Shown in pieces: positions 41,700 to 50,560 of a stretch of 64,000 bases of DNA. A program made the position numbers and the translations under genes. Source of the DNA: Spongiactinospora sp. TRM90649 (GTDB lineage: Bacteria; Actinomycetota; Actinomycetes; Streptosporangiales; Streptosporangiaceae); NCBI RefSeq assembly GCF_029382225.1, contig NZ_JARLTC010000025.1, positions 1 through 64,000 of the forward strand. The letters are read 5' to 3'. Every line of letters starts with the position of its first letter. Within the stretch, counting starts at the first letter, position 1. A model generated the notes under the pieces. It was not told the DNA's origin. It saw only the letters and a list, made by a program, of their open reading frames with translations, and did no database searches.

Positions 41700-42641
41700 C
41701 TACCGCGTGGCGAGGCTGAGCGGGGCCAGGTCCGCCGCGAGCAGGCGCGACGCGACGTGCATGGCCCGCAGCGTGACCGACACCGAGGGCCGGTGGACGC
41801 TGGAGGCGCGGGCGATGGCCAGGATCTCGCGCCCCGGCGGTTCGCCGGGGAACTCCCGCACGACGACGCCGCGCACCCCGGCGGCCAGCGCCAGCGCGGG
41901 CACGGCGGCGATGCCGATGCCCTTGGCGACCAGCCCGAGGATCGCGCCGAGCCCCTCGAACTCCCAGGGCACCGGCAGCGCGCCGCCGACGTCGGCGAGC
42001 AGGCGGTCCACGGCGATCCTGGACGGTTCCCCCTCGGGGGTGGCCATCCAGGGTTCGTCGCGCAGCGCGGCGAGGTCCACGGGCCGGGCGGGATCGGCCA
42101 TCGGGTGTTTGCGCGGCACCACCAGCACCAGCGGGTCGTGCAGCAGCGGGAAGACCCGCAGCGGGTCGGCCGAGCGCTCGTGGATGCGGCCGTACCAGTC
42201 GTCCACGAGGGCGATGTCCACCTCGCCGGACTCGACCTCGCGCATCCCCCGGCCGGAGCGGGCCTGCCGCATCCGCAGGGTGAGCGCGGTGTGCCTGCGC
42301 AGCGAGGCGGCCAGGGCGGGAGCGAAGGCGACCGCCCCGGTGGGGAAGGCGGTGATCATCACCCGGCCGGAGGGGGTCGCGGCGTGGGCCGACAGGTCGG
42401 ATTCGGCGGCCTCGACCATGGACAGGATGCGCTCGGCGTGCTCGACCAGGCGGCGTCCGGCGTCGGTCAGTTCGGCGCTGCGGGCGGTGCGGTCGATCAG
42501 CGCGGTGCCCGCCTGCCGCTCCAGGGCCGCGAGCTGCTGCGACACCGCCGATGGACTGTACCCGAGCGACATGGCGGTCGCGGCGATGCTCCCCCGGCGA
42601 GCAAACTCGCAAATCAACGCCAACCTACGCAAATCAAGCAT
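41700..42641 (-). CDS. LysR-family transcriptional regulator
   Basis: A 313-residue LTTR: HTH at ~1-60 (LALICEFARRGSIAATAMSL, SPSAVSQQLAALERQ) and effector domain ~90-295. It is divergent from a PLP aminotransferase across 100 bp, so it probably regulates it. An 8-bp inverted repeat overlaps its start codon. rnhB follows on the same strand after 10 bp, so some rnhB transcription may come from this promoter. Confidence 0.92.
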   Translation of the reverse strand: MLDLRRLALICEFARRGSIAATAMSLGYSPSAVSQQLAALERQAGTALIDRTARSAELTDAGRRLVEHAERILSMVEAAESDLSAHAATPSGRVMITAFPTGAVAFAPALAASLRRHTALTLRMRQARSGRGMREVESGEVDIALVDDWYGRIHERSADPLRVFPLLHDPLVLVVPRKHPMADPARPVDLAALRDEPWMATPEGEPSRIAVDRLLADVGGALPVPWEFEGLGAILGLVAKGIGIAAVPALALAAGVRGVVVREFPGEPPGREILAIARASSVHRPSVSVTLRAMHVASRLLAADLAPLSLATR

Positions 42642-42688
42642 CAGACTTCCTTACGCCTACCCCCGAAAAGCCTCGCTTGTTCTGATGC
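42638..42688. promoter_or_regulatory. Inverted repeat GCATCAGA...TCTGATGC in the lysR/aminotransferase promoter
   Basis: Perfect 8-bp arms at 42638-42645 and 42681-42688 are separated by 35 bp. The left arm includes the lysR start codon. The spacing and location suit a LysR site pair used for autorepression and activation of the divergent gene. Confidence 0.45.
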
Positions 42689-42741
42689 CTGTGTCCAGTC
42701 ACGCTGGGAAAAGGCACGAATAACCAAGCAGGAGGCACCCC

Positions 42742-44040
42742 GTGAACGTGACCTTGTCAGCCACCTTGGCGGCCAACGAGGACATCGACCGAAGACGGCG
42801 CGCGGGCGAGCGGGTCCTTAACCTCGCCTTCGGCGAGGCCGGGCTCCCCGTCCACCCGGCCCTGCGCCGGCGTTTGATCGCGGCCTCGGAGCGCAACGGC
42901 TACGGACCCGTTGCCGGCGCGCCCGACCTACGGGTCGCCGCGGCCGGATATTGGGAACGACGCGGCCTCGCCACCGATCCCGACCTGGTGGTCTGCGGCC
43001 CCGGCAGCAAGCCATTGCTGTACGGCCTGCTGCTCGCGATCGGGGGTGACATCGTGCTCCCGATGCCGAGCTGGGTCAGTTACGCCGCGCAGGCCGACCT
43101 GGTCGGCGCCCGCCCGCTGCTGGTGCCCACCCGTCCCGGCGAGGGAGGCGCACCCGACCCGGCGGGGGTGCGCGACGCCGTCCTGCGGGCCCGGAGCCAG
43201 GGCCGCGACGTCGGCGCGCTGCTCGTCACCCTCCCGGACAACCCGTCGGGCACCCTGGCCCGTCCGCAGACCATCCGCGAACTCGTGCAGGTGGCCCGCG
43301 ACCTCGACCTTTTGATCATCTCCGACGAGATCTACCGCGACCTCGTCCACGACCCCGCCGCCGACTACCTCAGCCCCGCCGACATCGCCCCAGAGCGCAC
43401 GGTGATCACCACCGGGCTCAGCAAGAACCTGGCCCTCGGCGGCTGGCGAATCGGCGTGGCCCGGCTCCCCGACGCCGCCTACCCGCTGCGCGAGCGAATG
43501 CTCGCCGTGGCCAGCGAGATCTGGTCGAGCCCCGCCGCGCCGGTCCAGCAGGCCGCCGCCTACGCCTTCACCGAGCCCGACGACGTGGTCCAGCGGGTGG
43601 CCGACAGCCGCCGGCTGCACGGGGCCGTGGCCCGCGCGGTGCACGCCCGCTTCGCCGGGGCCGGCGTGCCGGCCGCCCAGCCCGCGGGCGGCTTCTACCT
43701 CTACCCGGACCTCACCCACCTGCGCGACCGCCTGGGCGTCTCGACCGTCCGGGAGTTCTGCGCGCTGCTGCTCGACCGGCACGGCGTGGGCGTGCTGCCC
43801 GGCGACGCCTTCGGCGACGACCCGGGGGCGCTGCGCGTCCGAGTGGCCACCAGCCTGCTCTACGGCGACACCACCGAGCACCGGCTCGCCGCGCTGCGCT
43901 CCACCGACCCGGTGGTGCTGCCGTGGATCGCCGCCTCGCTCGACCACCTCTCCGAGGCGCTGCACGCGCTCGCCGGGAAGCCGGAGATCGTGCGGACCCC
44001 GGTTCCGTCCCTCGTTCCGGCAGTGGCCGGGGCGGGCTGA
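42742..44040 (+). CDS. Class I/II PLP-dependent aminotransferase
   Basis: A 432-residue fold-type I aminotransferase. Visible are YGPVAGAPDLRVAAAGYWER, the cofactor Asp/Tyr pair in DLLIISDEIYRDL, the PLP lysine in TTGLSKNLALGGWRIGV and the substrate-carboxylate Arg in ALRVRVATSLLYG. It resembles aspartate/alanine-type aminotransferases; the substrate is not determined. The GTG at 42742 has AGGAGG 7 bases upstream. LysR diverges from it, and a strong terminator follows. Confidence 0.9.
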   Translation: MNVTLSATLAANEDIDRRRRAGERVLNLAFGEAGLPVHPALRRRLIAASERNGYGPVAGAPDLRVAAAGYWERRGLATDPDLVVCGPGSKPLLYGLLLAIGGDIVLPMPSWVSYAAQADLVGARPLLVPTRPGEGGAPDPAGVRDAVLRARSQGRDVGALLVTLPDNPSGTLARPQTIRELVQVARDLDLLIISDEIYRDLVHDPAADYLSPADIAPERTVITTGLSKNLALGGWRIGVARLPDAAYPLRERMLAVASEIWSSPAAPVQQAAAYAFTEPDDVVQRVADSRRLHGAVARAVHARFAGAGVPAAQPAGGFYLYPDLTHLRDRLGVSTVREFCALLLDRHGVGVLPGDAFGDDPGALRVRVATSLLYGDTTEHRLAALRSTDPVVLPWIAASLDHLSEALHALAGKPEIVRTPVPSLVPAVAGAG

Positions 44041-44065
44041 TCCCCGCCACGTTCTGGTGACGCGG

Positions 44066-44101
44066 AAAGGCCCCGCCCGTGGCGCGCCGGGCGGGGCCTT
44101 T
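44066..44101. terminator. Bidirectional hairpin terminator
   Basis: AAAGGCCCCGCCCG (44066-44079) pairs perfectly with CGGGCGGGGCCTTT (44088-44101) around an 8-base loop. The A-run and T-run on the two sides allow termination in both directions. It lies between the convergent aminotransferase and secreted-protein genes. Confidence 0.92.
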
Positions 44102-44160
44102 CTCAATCGGATGGAGCGTTCCGATTCGATGGATCGGTCTTCTGACGGGCCGGGCCTGGA

Positions 44161-44670
44161 TCAGACCTCGTCGTCCTCGTGCTCGTCGGCCTCGTAGACG
44201 TAGTCCCAGCGGCCGCAGTACTTCTTGGCGTGCTGCTTGGTGTTCCAGTAGCAGACCCGGACGGCGGCGTTGTCGACGTCCTCACCCGCGAAGTGGAAGC
44301 TGGTGTAGCCGGAGGAACCGCACTTGCGGGCCCACCTGATCCACTCGTCGCCGTCGGCGTTCTCGAACTTGACCTGCACGTAGCCGCACAGCCACCACGG
44401 CGAGCCCTTGTCGTAGAGCTTGCCGGAGACGTGCACGCGGTCGTCGCCGCCGGTCCAGACGCGGCCACGGGCCTTGGCGCGCGAGTCGCCGTCGTACCGC
44501 TTCGAGTAGTAGTAGCCCCAGAAGTCGTCGAACGAGCTCGTGGCGGTCGTGGCCGAGGCCGGCGCCGCGGTGACGGCGGCGGAGGCGGAGGTGGTCGCGG
44601 GGAGGGCGATCGCCAGGGCGGTCGCGGTGACGGCGGCGAGGCCGAGCAGGTTGCGGGTGGTGCGGCGCAT
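44161..44670 (-). CDS. Secreted four-cysteine protein of unknown function
   Basis: A 169-residue protein with a Sec signal peptide (~1-32: RRTTRN, then LLGLAAVTATALAIALPA, cleavage near ASA-AV). The mature part is rich in Trp, Tyr and Asp with four Cys (WWLCGYVQV, WARKCGSSG, VRVCYWN, KKYCGRWDY), probably two disulfides in a small beta fold. The C-terminus is acidic (EADEHEDDEV). I do not recognise the family. It is a single gene with its own terminator. Confidence 0.75.
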   Translation of the reverse strand: MRRTTRNLLGLAAVTATALAIALPATTSASAAVTAAPASATTATSSFDDFWGYYYSKRYDGDSRAKARGRVWTGGDDRVHVSGKLYDKGSPWWLCGYVQVKFENADGDEWIRWARKCGSSGYTSFHFAGEDVDNAAVRVCYWNTKQHAKKYCGRWDYVYEADEHEDDEV

Positions 44671-45117
44671 CGTGATCTCCTAGAGAGGACGGGAGAGGCT
44701 GTCTTGCGGTCGTCCCCGTCGCCGGGGTGCTGAGATATTGGTAACCCCGCCCGCCTGCACCGCGCTTACACCCCGTTGACGGTCACCTGCAGTGCGCTAT
44801 CGGCCGGTTGAATATGACTTGCAAGCCTTCGCCGGAGGGTCGAACCCCCTGGAAAACGGGAACGGGACCCGCATGGTTTTGCGGGCCCCGTCGTCTATGA
44901 AGGGCATATGCGGGAACACGACCGCCCCCGTCGAACGGGGCCATGTCCTCGACTTCGCACTCAGCTTCACCCGGCCGGTTCAACGGCAGATCAACAGCCG
45001 ATCAACGAAGAGTGACACCGATCCCACGGGCGCGCTCCAGGCCGATCCTTTGGCCTGTGCACGCGAGGATCTATCATTTGGCCGTAAAACTTCCCATTAG
45101 CGGCGGGGACGTGCAAC
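44671..45117. other. Intergenic region with hairpin and SARP-type array
   Basis: There is no gene in these ~450 bp. A 12-bp stem with one mismatch, 44862-44873 against 44880-44891 with a 6-base loop, is terminator- or attenuator-like. The heptamer array at 44979-45007 follows. The rest shows nothing distinctive. Confidence 0.6.
44979..45007 (+). promoter_or_regulatory. SARP-type direct-repeat array upstream of the SARP gene
   Basis: Three heptamers, TTCAACG (44979), ATCAACA (44990) and ATCAACG (45001), start exactly 11 bp apart. Eleven-bp-spaced heptameric direct repeats are the known binding pattern of SARP winged-helix domains. The array ends 110 bp before the start codon of the SARP gene, suggesting autoregulation. 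Confidence 0.7.
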
Positions 45118-48100
45118 ATGGCGGTTCAAAGCACAGAAGCCGGGTTGCGCTTCGCCGTACTCGGTCCTGTGCGGGCGTGGCGCGACGCGGAAGAACTCGA
45201 TCTGGGCACGCCTCTGCAGCGCTCCATTCTGGCGATGCTGCTGCTCAGAGAAGGTCGCGCGGTCACCCCGACGGAAATGATCGACGCGGTCTGGGGCGAG
45301 GACGCGCCACCCCGGGCGCTCGGCGCGCTGCGCACGTACGTGTCGCGGCTGCGTGCGGTGCTGGAGCCGGATCGTTCCCCGCGCAGCCGTCCGGAGCTGC
45401 TCACGTCGGTCGGCAAGGGTTACGCTCTGCGACTTCCGGAGGGCACGCTCGACCTCACGGTCTTCGGCCGGCACATCGCCCAGGCCGAGACGGCCCGCCG
45501 GGCCGGGCGCCTGGAGGAGGCCGCCGGGCTGCTGCGCGACGCGCTTGAGCTGTCCGGCGGCGAGCCGCTGGCCGGGGCCGTCGGCCCGTACGCCGAGCAC
45601 CAGCGCGACCGGCTGGCCGAGCGCCGGATGACCGTCGTCGAGACGCTGATGGACCTCGACCTGCGCCTCGGCCGCCACGACGAGGTCGTCTCCGAGCTGA
45701 TCGCGCTCACCGCCGACCACCCGCTGCGCGAACGGCTGCGCGCCCACCTCATGCTGGCCTTCTACCGCTGCGGACGGCAGGCCGACGCCCTCTCCGTCTT
45801 CACCGACACCCGCGAGGCGCTCATCGAGGAGCTGGGCGTGGACCCCGGCCCCGAGCTGACCGCCCTGCACCAGCGCATCCTGGCCGCCGACCCCACGCTG
45901 CTCGCCCCGCCCACGGCCGGGCACGCCGAGGCGGCACGCCCCGCCGAGGCCGCCGACGCCGGGGAGCCCGCCGACCCGGCCGACGAGGAGGAACTCCCCC
46001 GCCCCGCCCAGCTTCCCGCCGCGGTGAGCGATTTCACCGGCCGCCGCCAGGTGGTGAACCGGCTGCGCGCGCTGCTGGCCGGTGAGGGCGAACCGGGCGA
46101 GGCCGTCCCCGAAGGCGGCGTCGCCGTGGCGGCCGTCTGCGGAATAGGGGGTGTGGGCAAGACCGCGCTCGCCGTGCACGTCGCGCACGCCGCCGGCGAC
46201 CTGTTCCCCGACGGCCAGCTCTACGTGGACATGCGCGGCCACGGCGCCGAGCGCACCACCCCGCACACCGCGCTGGCCGCCTTCCTGCGCGCCCTCGGCA
46301 TGCCGCCCGACATCATCCCCGAGGGCACCGCCGAACGCTCCGCGCTGTACCGCTCGCTGCTGGCCGACCGCCGGATGCTCGTCCTGCTCGACAACGCGCA
46401 CAGCACCGGGCAGGTCAGCCCGCTGCTGCCGGGCGCCCCCGGCTGCGCCGCGATCGTCACCAGCCGGGCCAAGCTGGCCGACCTGCCGGGCGCCCGGCTG
46501 ATCGACCTCGACGTGATGGAGCCGACCGAGGCGCTGTCGCTGTTCGCCGCCGTCGCCGGGGCCGAGCGGGTGGCGGCCGAGCGCGCCGCCGCCATGGACG
46601 TCGTGGCGGCGTGCGGGTTCCTGCCGCTGGCCGTCCGGATCGTGGCGGCCCGGCTGGCCGCCCGCCCCTCCTGGACGGTCGCCTCGCTGGTGCCCCGCCT
46701 GGCCGACCAGCGCCGCCGCCTGGACGAGCTGCGGGTGGGCACGCTGGCCGTGGACGCCACCTTCGCCCTCGGCTACAACCAGCTCGACCCCGCACAGGCG
46801 CGCGCGTTCCGGCTGCTGTCGCTGACCACCGGCCCCGACATCTCGGCCGCGGCCGCCGCCGCGCTGCTGGACCGCGCGCCGATGGAGGCCGAGGACCTGC
46901 TGGAGTCGCTGGTCGACGCCAGCCTGCTGGAGGCCCCCGCCCCCGGCCGGTACCGCTTCCACGACCTGCTGCGCCTGTACGCGCGGCGCGAGGCGGAGAG
47001 CAGCGAGCACCCCGAGGCCCGCGAGCAGGCCCTCGCCAGGCTGCTCGACTTCTACCTGGCCACCGCCAAGGAGGCCCACCGGCTCGGCTACGAGGGCAGC
47101 CGGGTCTCCGACGGCTTCACGGTCTCGGCCACCGGGCGGGCGTTCGCCTCCGCCGACGAGGCGGTCGCCTGGCTGACGGTCGAGGCCGACGCGCTGTTCG
47201 CGGTGATCGCCCAGGCCGCGGCGACGCCGGGCCGTCCGATGCTGCCCGCCGCCGACCTGCTGCTTGCCATGGAACCGCTGCTGGAGTCCGGCACCCACGG
47301 CAGGGAGCTGGAGCGCCACACCCGCCAGGCGCTCGCCGCCGCGAACCGGGCGGGCGACGCCCGCAGCGAGGTCCGCGCCCGCTACATCCTCGGCCGGGTG
47401 CTGTTCGGCGGCGACCGCCTCGGCGACTCCGAGGAGCAGTTCCGCACCGCTCTCGACCTGGCCGAATCGACCGGCGAACGGATCGTGTACGGCGAGACCC
47501 TGAACGCCCTGGCCGTCGTGGCCGGACGGCAGCGCCGCCACCACGAGGCGCTGGCCCACTTCGAGGCGGCGATGAAGGTCTACCGCGAGATGGACGCGCC
47601 CGCCGGTGAGGCCCTGGTGCTCAGCTACTCCGTGCGCGACCACCTCGGGCTCGGCCACGCCGACGACGCCATCGCCGCCGCCGAGCGGGGCCTGGCCATC
47701 TTCACCGAGATCGGCAGCGGGGCGGGCACCGCGCGCGCCCGCTACCACCTGGGCATCGTGCTGTCCAAGGTCGGCAGGCTGAACGAGGCGGTCCATCACC
47801 ATGCCGAGTGCCTCGCCTTCTTCCGTGCCAGTAACCAGCGGGTCTGGGAGCAGCGGGTGTGCTGCCGGCTCGCGGAGACGTTCATCGCCGCGCGCCGGTT
47901 CGGCGACGCCGTACGGCACGCCGAGCAGGCGCTGACGGTCAGCCGGGAGATCGGCCACCCGTACGGCGAGGCGCTGTCACTCGCGGTCCTCGGCAAGGCC
48001 CTCGCCGGTCTCGGCGACGCCTCCCGCAGCCGGGAGTGCCTGCGCCGCGGCTACGACATCTTCGTCCGTCTCGGCGCACCCGAGGCCGGTGACCTGCGCG

Positions 48101-48168
48101 TCCTGCTCGAACTCAACCAGGTCGACCAGGCCGGAACCGTCGGGAGCATGGGGACCGCCGGCACCTGA
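45118..48168 (+). CDS. AfsR-type regulator: SARP DNA-binding + BTAD + NB-ARC + TPR
   Basis: A 1016-residue large SARP. Residues ~10-105 are the OmpR-like winged helix (FAVLGPVRAWRDAEELDLGT, LRTYVSRLRAVLEP) and ~112-257 the BTAD domain. An Ala/Pro/Glu linker follows. The NB-ARC STAND ATPase begins with Walker A at 342-349 (GIGGVGKT), with LLADRRMLVLLDNAHS as Walker B. The C-terminal ~350 residues are TPR repeats. Such proteins activate secondary-metabolite genes after ATP-driven assembly. No biosynthetic cluster is in the window. Heptamer repeats upstream suggest self-control. Confidence 0.92.
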   Translation: MAVQSTEAGLRFAVLGPVRAWRDAEELDLGTPLQRSILAMLLLREGRAVTPTEMIDAVWGEDAPPRALGALRTYVSRLRAVLEPDRSPRSRPELLTSVGKGYALRLPEGTLDLTVFGRHIAQAETARRAGRLEEAAGLLRDALELSGGEPLAGAVGPYAEHQRDRLAERRMTVVETLMDLDLRLGRHDEVVSELIALTADHPLRERLRAHLMLAFYRCGRQADALSVFTDTREALIEELGVDPGPELTALHQRILAADPTLLAPPTAGHAEAARPAEAADAGEPADPADEEELPRPAQLPAAVSDFTGRRQVVNRLRALLAGEGEPGEAVPEGGVAVAAVCGIGGVGKTALAVHVAHAAGDLFPDGQLYVDMRGHGAERTTPHTALAAFLRALGMPPDIIPEGTAERSALYRSLLADRRMLVLLDNAHSTGQVSPLLPGAPGCAAIVTSRAKLADLPGARLIDLDVMEPTEALSLFAAVAGAERVAAERAAAMDVVAACGFLPLAVRIVAARLAARPSWTVASLVPRLADQRRRLDELRVGTLAVDATFALGYNQLDPAQARAFRLLSLTTGPDISAAAAAALLDRAPMEAEDLLESLVDASLLEAPAPGRYRFHDLLRLYARREAESSEHPEAREQALARLLDFYLATAKEAHRLGYEGSRVSDGFTVSATGRAFASADEAVAWLTVEADALFAVIAQAAATPGRPMLPAADLLLAMEPLLESGTHGRELERHTRQALAAANRAGDARSEVRARYILGRVLFGGDRLGDSEEQFRTALDLAESTGERIVYGETLNALAVVAGRQRRHHEALAHFEAAMKVYREMDAPAGEALVLSYSVRDHLGLGHADDAIAAAERGLAIFTEIGSGAGTARARYHLGIVLSKVGRLNEAVHHHAECLAFFRASNQRVWEQRVCCRLAETFIAARRFGDAVRHAEQALTVSREIGHPYGEALSLAVLGKALAGLGDASRSRECLRRGYDIFVRLGAPEAGDLRVLLELNQVDQAGTVGSMGTAGT

Positions 48169-48586
48169 GCAGCGAGCGTCGTCCAGCCCGGCGAACAGGT
48201 CGTCGTCGAGACGTGTCATCCGCACGTGGTTGATCACGATGCTCCCGTCCTGTCTCCCGGTTCGCCGATCTTCCGGTCTTCCGGCGCGGGCCCGGCGGCT
48301 GCGTTCCACCCCGTTGCCGCCGGGCCGTCGTCACTCCGTATCCCTTTCTCGCAAGGCGGCCCGACCAGCCGCCTTACCGCCGCATGCCGCTAGGGGGCCC
48401 GGATTACCGGATGCGCCATACGACGGCTAGCCGCCTCACTCCGGCGGCCGGCCGGACCCAGGTACGGCCCTCGAACCCCCCAAGGTCCGTACCCATGGCG
48501 AAAGCGTCGCTGGCAAGGGTCAACGTCGAATCAACAGCCGATGAAACAGCGGGTCAGAGCACCCTTCGCGGCCGATACGAGCGCGG
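48169..48586. other. Intergenic region between convergent genes, with an orphan SARP-type array
   Basis: No supported gene in ~420 bp. The only clear element is the heptamer array at 48519-48547. A short minus-strand open frame (from 48309 into the SARP gene) is not convincing. Confidence 0.55.
48519..48547 (+). promoter_or_regulatory. Second SARP-type direct-repeat array (orphan)
   Basis: GTCAACG (48519), ATCAACA (48530) and ATGAAAC (48541) again start 11 bp apart. The array shares the 13-bp block ATCAACAGCCGAT with the array before the SARP gene. No plus-strand gene follows; the methyltransferase gene lies antisense. Confidence 0.6.
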
Positions 48587-50050
48587 TCAGGGGACGCGGA
48601 GGAAGCCTTCGGCGACCAGTGACCTGACCGCTTCGGGCACTCCGGCGGGCGTCTCGGTGCCGGTCAGCTCGGCGATCGCGCCGAGCAGCGGGCCCAGGGG
48701 CAGATCGCCGTCGCAGACGCCGGCGAGTGCGGCCTCTGCCGTACCGACCGGGGCGACCCGGCACAGCCCGCGCGTCTGACGCAACAGGATACGCGCCGGA
48801 TCCTCGGCCCCGGGCGGGCCGATCCGCTCCTCGACGACGCCGTCGGCGACCGTGAGCCGGGCCGCGAGCAGTTCGTCGTCGCCGATCCGGTGCGCGGCGG
48901 CGATCGAGCCGAGGACGTCGTCCACGTAGCCGCCCACCGGCAGCTCCACCCGCTGGGTCAGCTCCTCCACCCGCACCACGGGATCGAGGGTGCCCGAGGC
49001 GTGCAGGGTGATCCAGCCGAAGCCGATGCCGGTGACGTCCATCGCGGCGAGGCGGTCGAGCCAGGCGTCGTAGCGCGCGCGGTAGCCGGGGCCGCCCTGC
49101 TCGGCGGAGTCGCGCAGCCACAGCTCGACGTACTCGGCGGGGTCCTGCGCGTCGCGCTGGACGGCCCAGCCGTCGCAGCCGGTCTCGGCCAGCCAGCCGC
49201 CGACGCGGTCACGCCAGTCCTCGCCCTTGACGTGCAACCAGTTGGCCAGCAGGTGGCAGCGCCCGCCCGGCGCGAGGTGACGCGGGGCGCGGCGGACGAG
49301 ATCGCGGCAGAAGGCGTCGGCGTCGGCGCGCGCGGCCCGGTAGGTCAGGCCGTCGGCCGGGGCGATGACGAACGGCGGGTTGGACACCACCAGGTCGAAC
49401 CGCTCGTCCTCGACCGGGTCGAACATCGACCCCTCGCGGGCCTCGACCCCCGTGGTGATGCCGGACAGCCGCCAGCTCAGCCGGGCCATGGCCAGGGCGC
49501 GCGGGTTGACGTCGGTCGCCACGACCTGCCCGGCCCGGCCATTCGCCAGATGCAGGACCTGGACGCCGCAGCCGGTGCCCAGGTCGAGCGCGCGCCCGGC
49601 GGGCCGCCGCGAGACGAGCTGGGCCAGGTTGGCCGACGCCCCGCCCGCGCCCACCACGTGGTCGGGCCGCAGCGGCGGATCGCCCGGCCGTACCTTGCGG
49701 TCGGACACGACGTATCCGCCGGTCTCCCACGGCTGGAGATGGACGGTCGCGCGCAGCGCGCCGCCCTCGCCCGCCGCCACCAGCCCCGCCCCGGCCAGTT
49801 CGCGCCACAGCCCGTCCGAGGCGGGCAGCGCGCCCTCCGGGACGGCCGTGCCCAGCCACCACAGCCGGATCAGGGCGGCGAGCGGATCGCCGTCACGCGT
49901 GGCCCTCAGGGCCGGTATGAGCTCTTCCCTGGCGAGCGCGGCGGCGGCGGTGTCGCCGAGGCGGTCGCGCACGCCGTCGAGGGTGTATCCGTGGCCGGTC
50001 AGCATGTCGCGCAACCGTGCCAACGCCTCATCGGACGCCTGCTCTGGCAC
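48587..50050 (-). CDS. Class I SAM-dependent methyltransferase (DUF7059/HemK-like)
   Basis: A 487-residue protein. The N-terminal ~150 residues are a helical domain typical of actinobacterial homologues. The Rossmann methyltransferase core has ALDLGTGCGVQVLHLA (SAM binding) and DLVVSNPPFVIAP, the NPPF motif of N-methyltransferases acting on glutamine or nucleobase amino groups. The C-terminal ~150 residues include a wing-like region. The target is probably a protein or RNA, unspecified. The ATG at 50050 gives the expected MPEQASDEALARL start. Confidence 0.88.
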   Translation of the reverse strand: MPEQASDEALARLRDMLTGHGYTLDGVRDRLGDTAAAALAREELIPALRATRDGDPLAALIRLWWLGTAVPEGALPASDGLWRELAGAGLVAAGEGGALRATVHLQPWETGGYVVSDRKVRPGDPPLRPDHVVGAGGASANLAQLVSRRPAGRALDLGTGCGVQVLHLANGRAGQVVATDVNPRALAMARLSWRLSGITTGVEAREGSMFDPVEDERFDLVVSNPPFVIAPADGLTYRAARADADAFCRDLVRRAPRHLAPGGRCHLLANWLHVKGEDWRDRVGGWLAETGCDGWAVQRDAQDPAEYVELWLRDSAEQGGPGYRARYDAWLDRLAAMDVTGIGFGWITLHASGTLDPVVRVEELTQRVELPVGGYVDDVLGSIAAAHRIGDDELLAARLTVADGVVEERIGPPGAEDPARILLRQTRGLCRVAPVGTAEAALAGVCDGDLPLGPLLGAIAELTGTETPAGVPEAVRSLVAEGFLRVP

Positions 50051-50215
50051 TTTCCCTCATCTCCGCGCCAACGCGTTCGCGCGCTCATGTTTCACCGGGA
50101 GCGCCGGTCCTGTCACACTACGGCGAAAGCGGCCTGCAAGCCGTCGGCAAGCGGACCGCTGTACATGTGGTCCGGTGGCCGCATCTCACCCGTACGACCT
50201 TGGAGTGGATCCCAG

Positions 50216-50536
50216 ATGATGATCCCCTGCCTGGCTTGCGACTCCCGGTTCCTGCCCGATGAGTACTTCCGCGCCTGCCACGACTACCACCGTGGGACAG
50301 ACCTCGTCGCGTGGACCTGTCCGCACTGTGGGAACCAGGATGACCTTCGTGTTCTACCGGGTGAGCTGGGATTCGGATATACCGGTCACGGGCGTTTCGA
50401 CGTCCACGACCGGGTTCGCGTGCCCGGCCTGCGTCGCCGGCGCCAGGACCTCCGGCTCGACATCTCGCTGGACCAGAAGGTCTGGCGGGTGCCGACCAGG
50501 TCGCGGCGACCGGCCGGGGCACGGTGCTCCTTCTGA
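50216..50536 (+). CDS. Small zinc-ribbon hypothetical protein
   Basis: A 106-residue protein beginning with IPCLACDSRFLPDEYFRAC and continuing to WTCPHCGNQDDLRVLPGEL; the two CxxC knuckles can hold one zinc. The C-terminal half is Arg-rich (VRVPGLRRRRQDLRLD). No family is recognised. Two adjacent ATG codons (50216, 50219) are possible starts; GGAG lies about 10 bases upstream. Confidence 0.55.
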   Translation: MMIPCLACDSRFLPDEYFRACHDYHRGTDLVAWTCPHCGNQDDLRVLPGELGFGYTGHGRFDVHDRVRVPGLRRRRQDLRLDISLDQKVWRVPTRSRRPAGARCSF

Positions 50537-50560
50537 GCCCCGGTCTCTTCGGGTGCCGCT

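Noticed and set aside
42608..42638. Direct repeat CGCAAATCAA 21 bp apart
   Set aside because: It lies inside the lysR coding start and is explained by repeated Leu-Ile/Leu-Asp codons. It could be regulatory but there is no independent support.
44833..44857. Sequence resembling a tRNA T-arm (GGTCGAACCCCC)
   Set aside because: The stem does not pair in the canonical 5-7-5 pattern, and no acceptor, D or anticodon arm is present around it.
47977..48309. Possible small minus-strand gene (RMTRLDDDLFAGLDDARC...)
   Set aside because: Most of it is antisense to the end of the SARP gene, it has no ribosome-binding site, and no precursor-peptide or enzyme genes are adjacent.
50089..50104. Second parS-like sequence (TGTTTCACCGGGAGCG)
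   Set aside because: Only the left half matches; the CACGTG core is absent.
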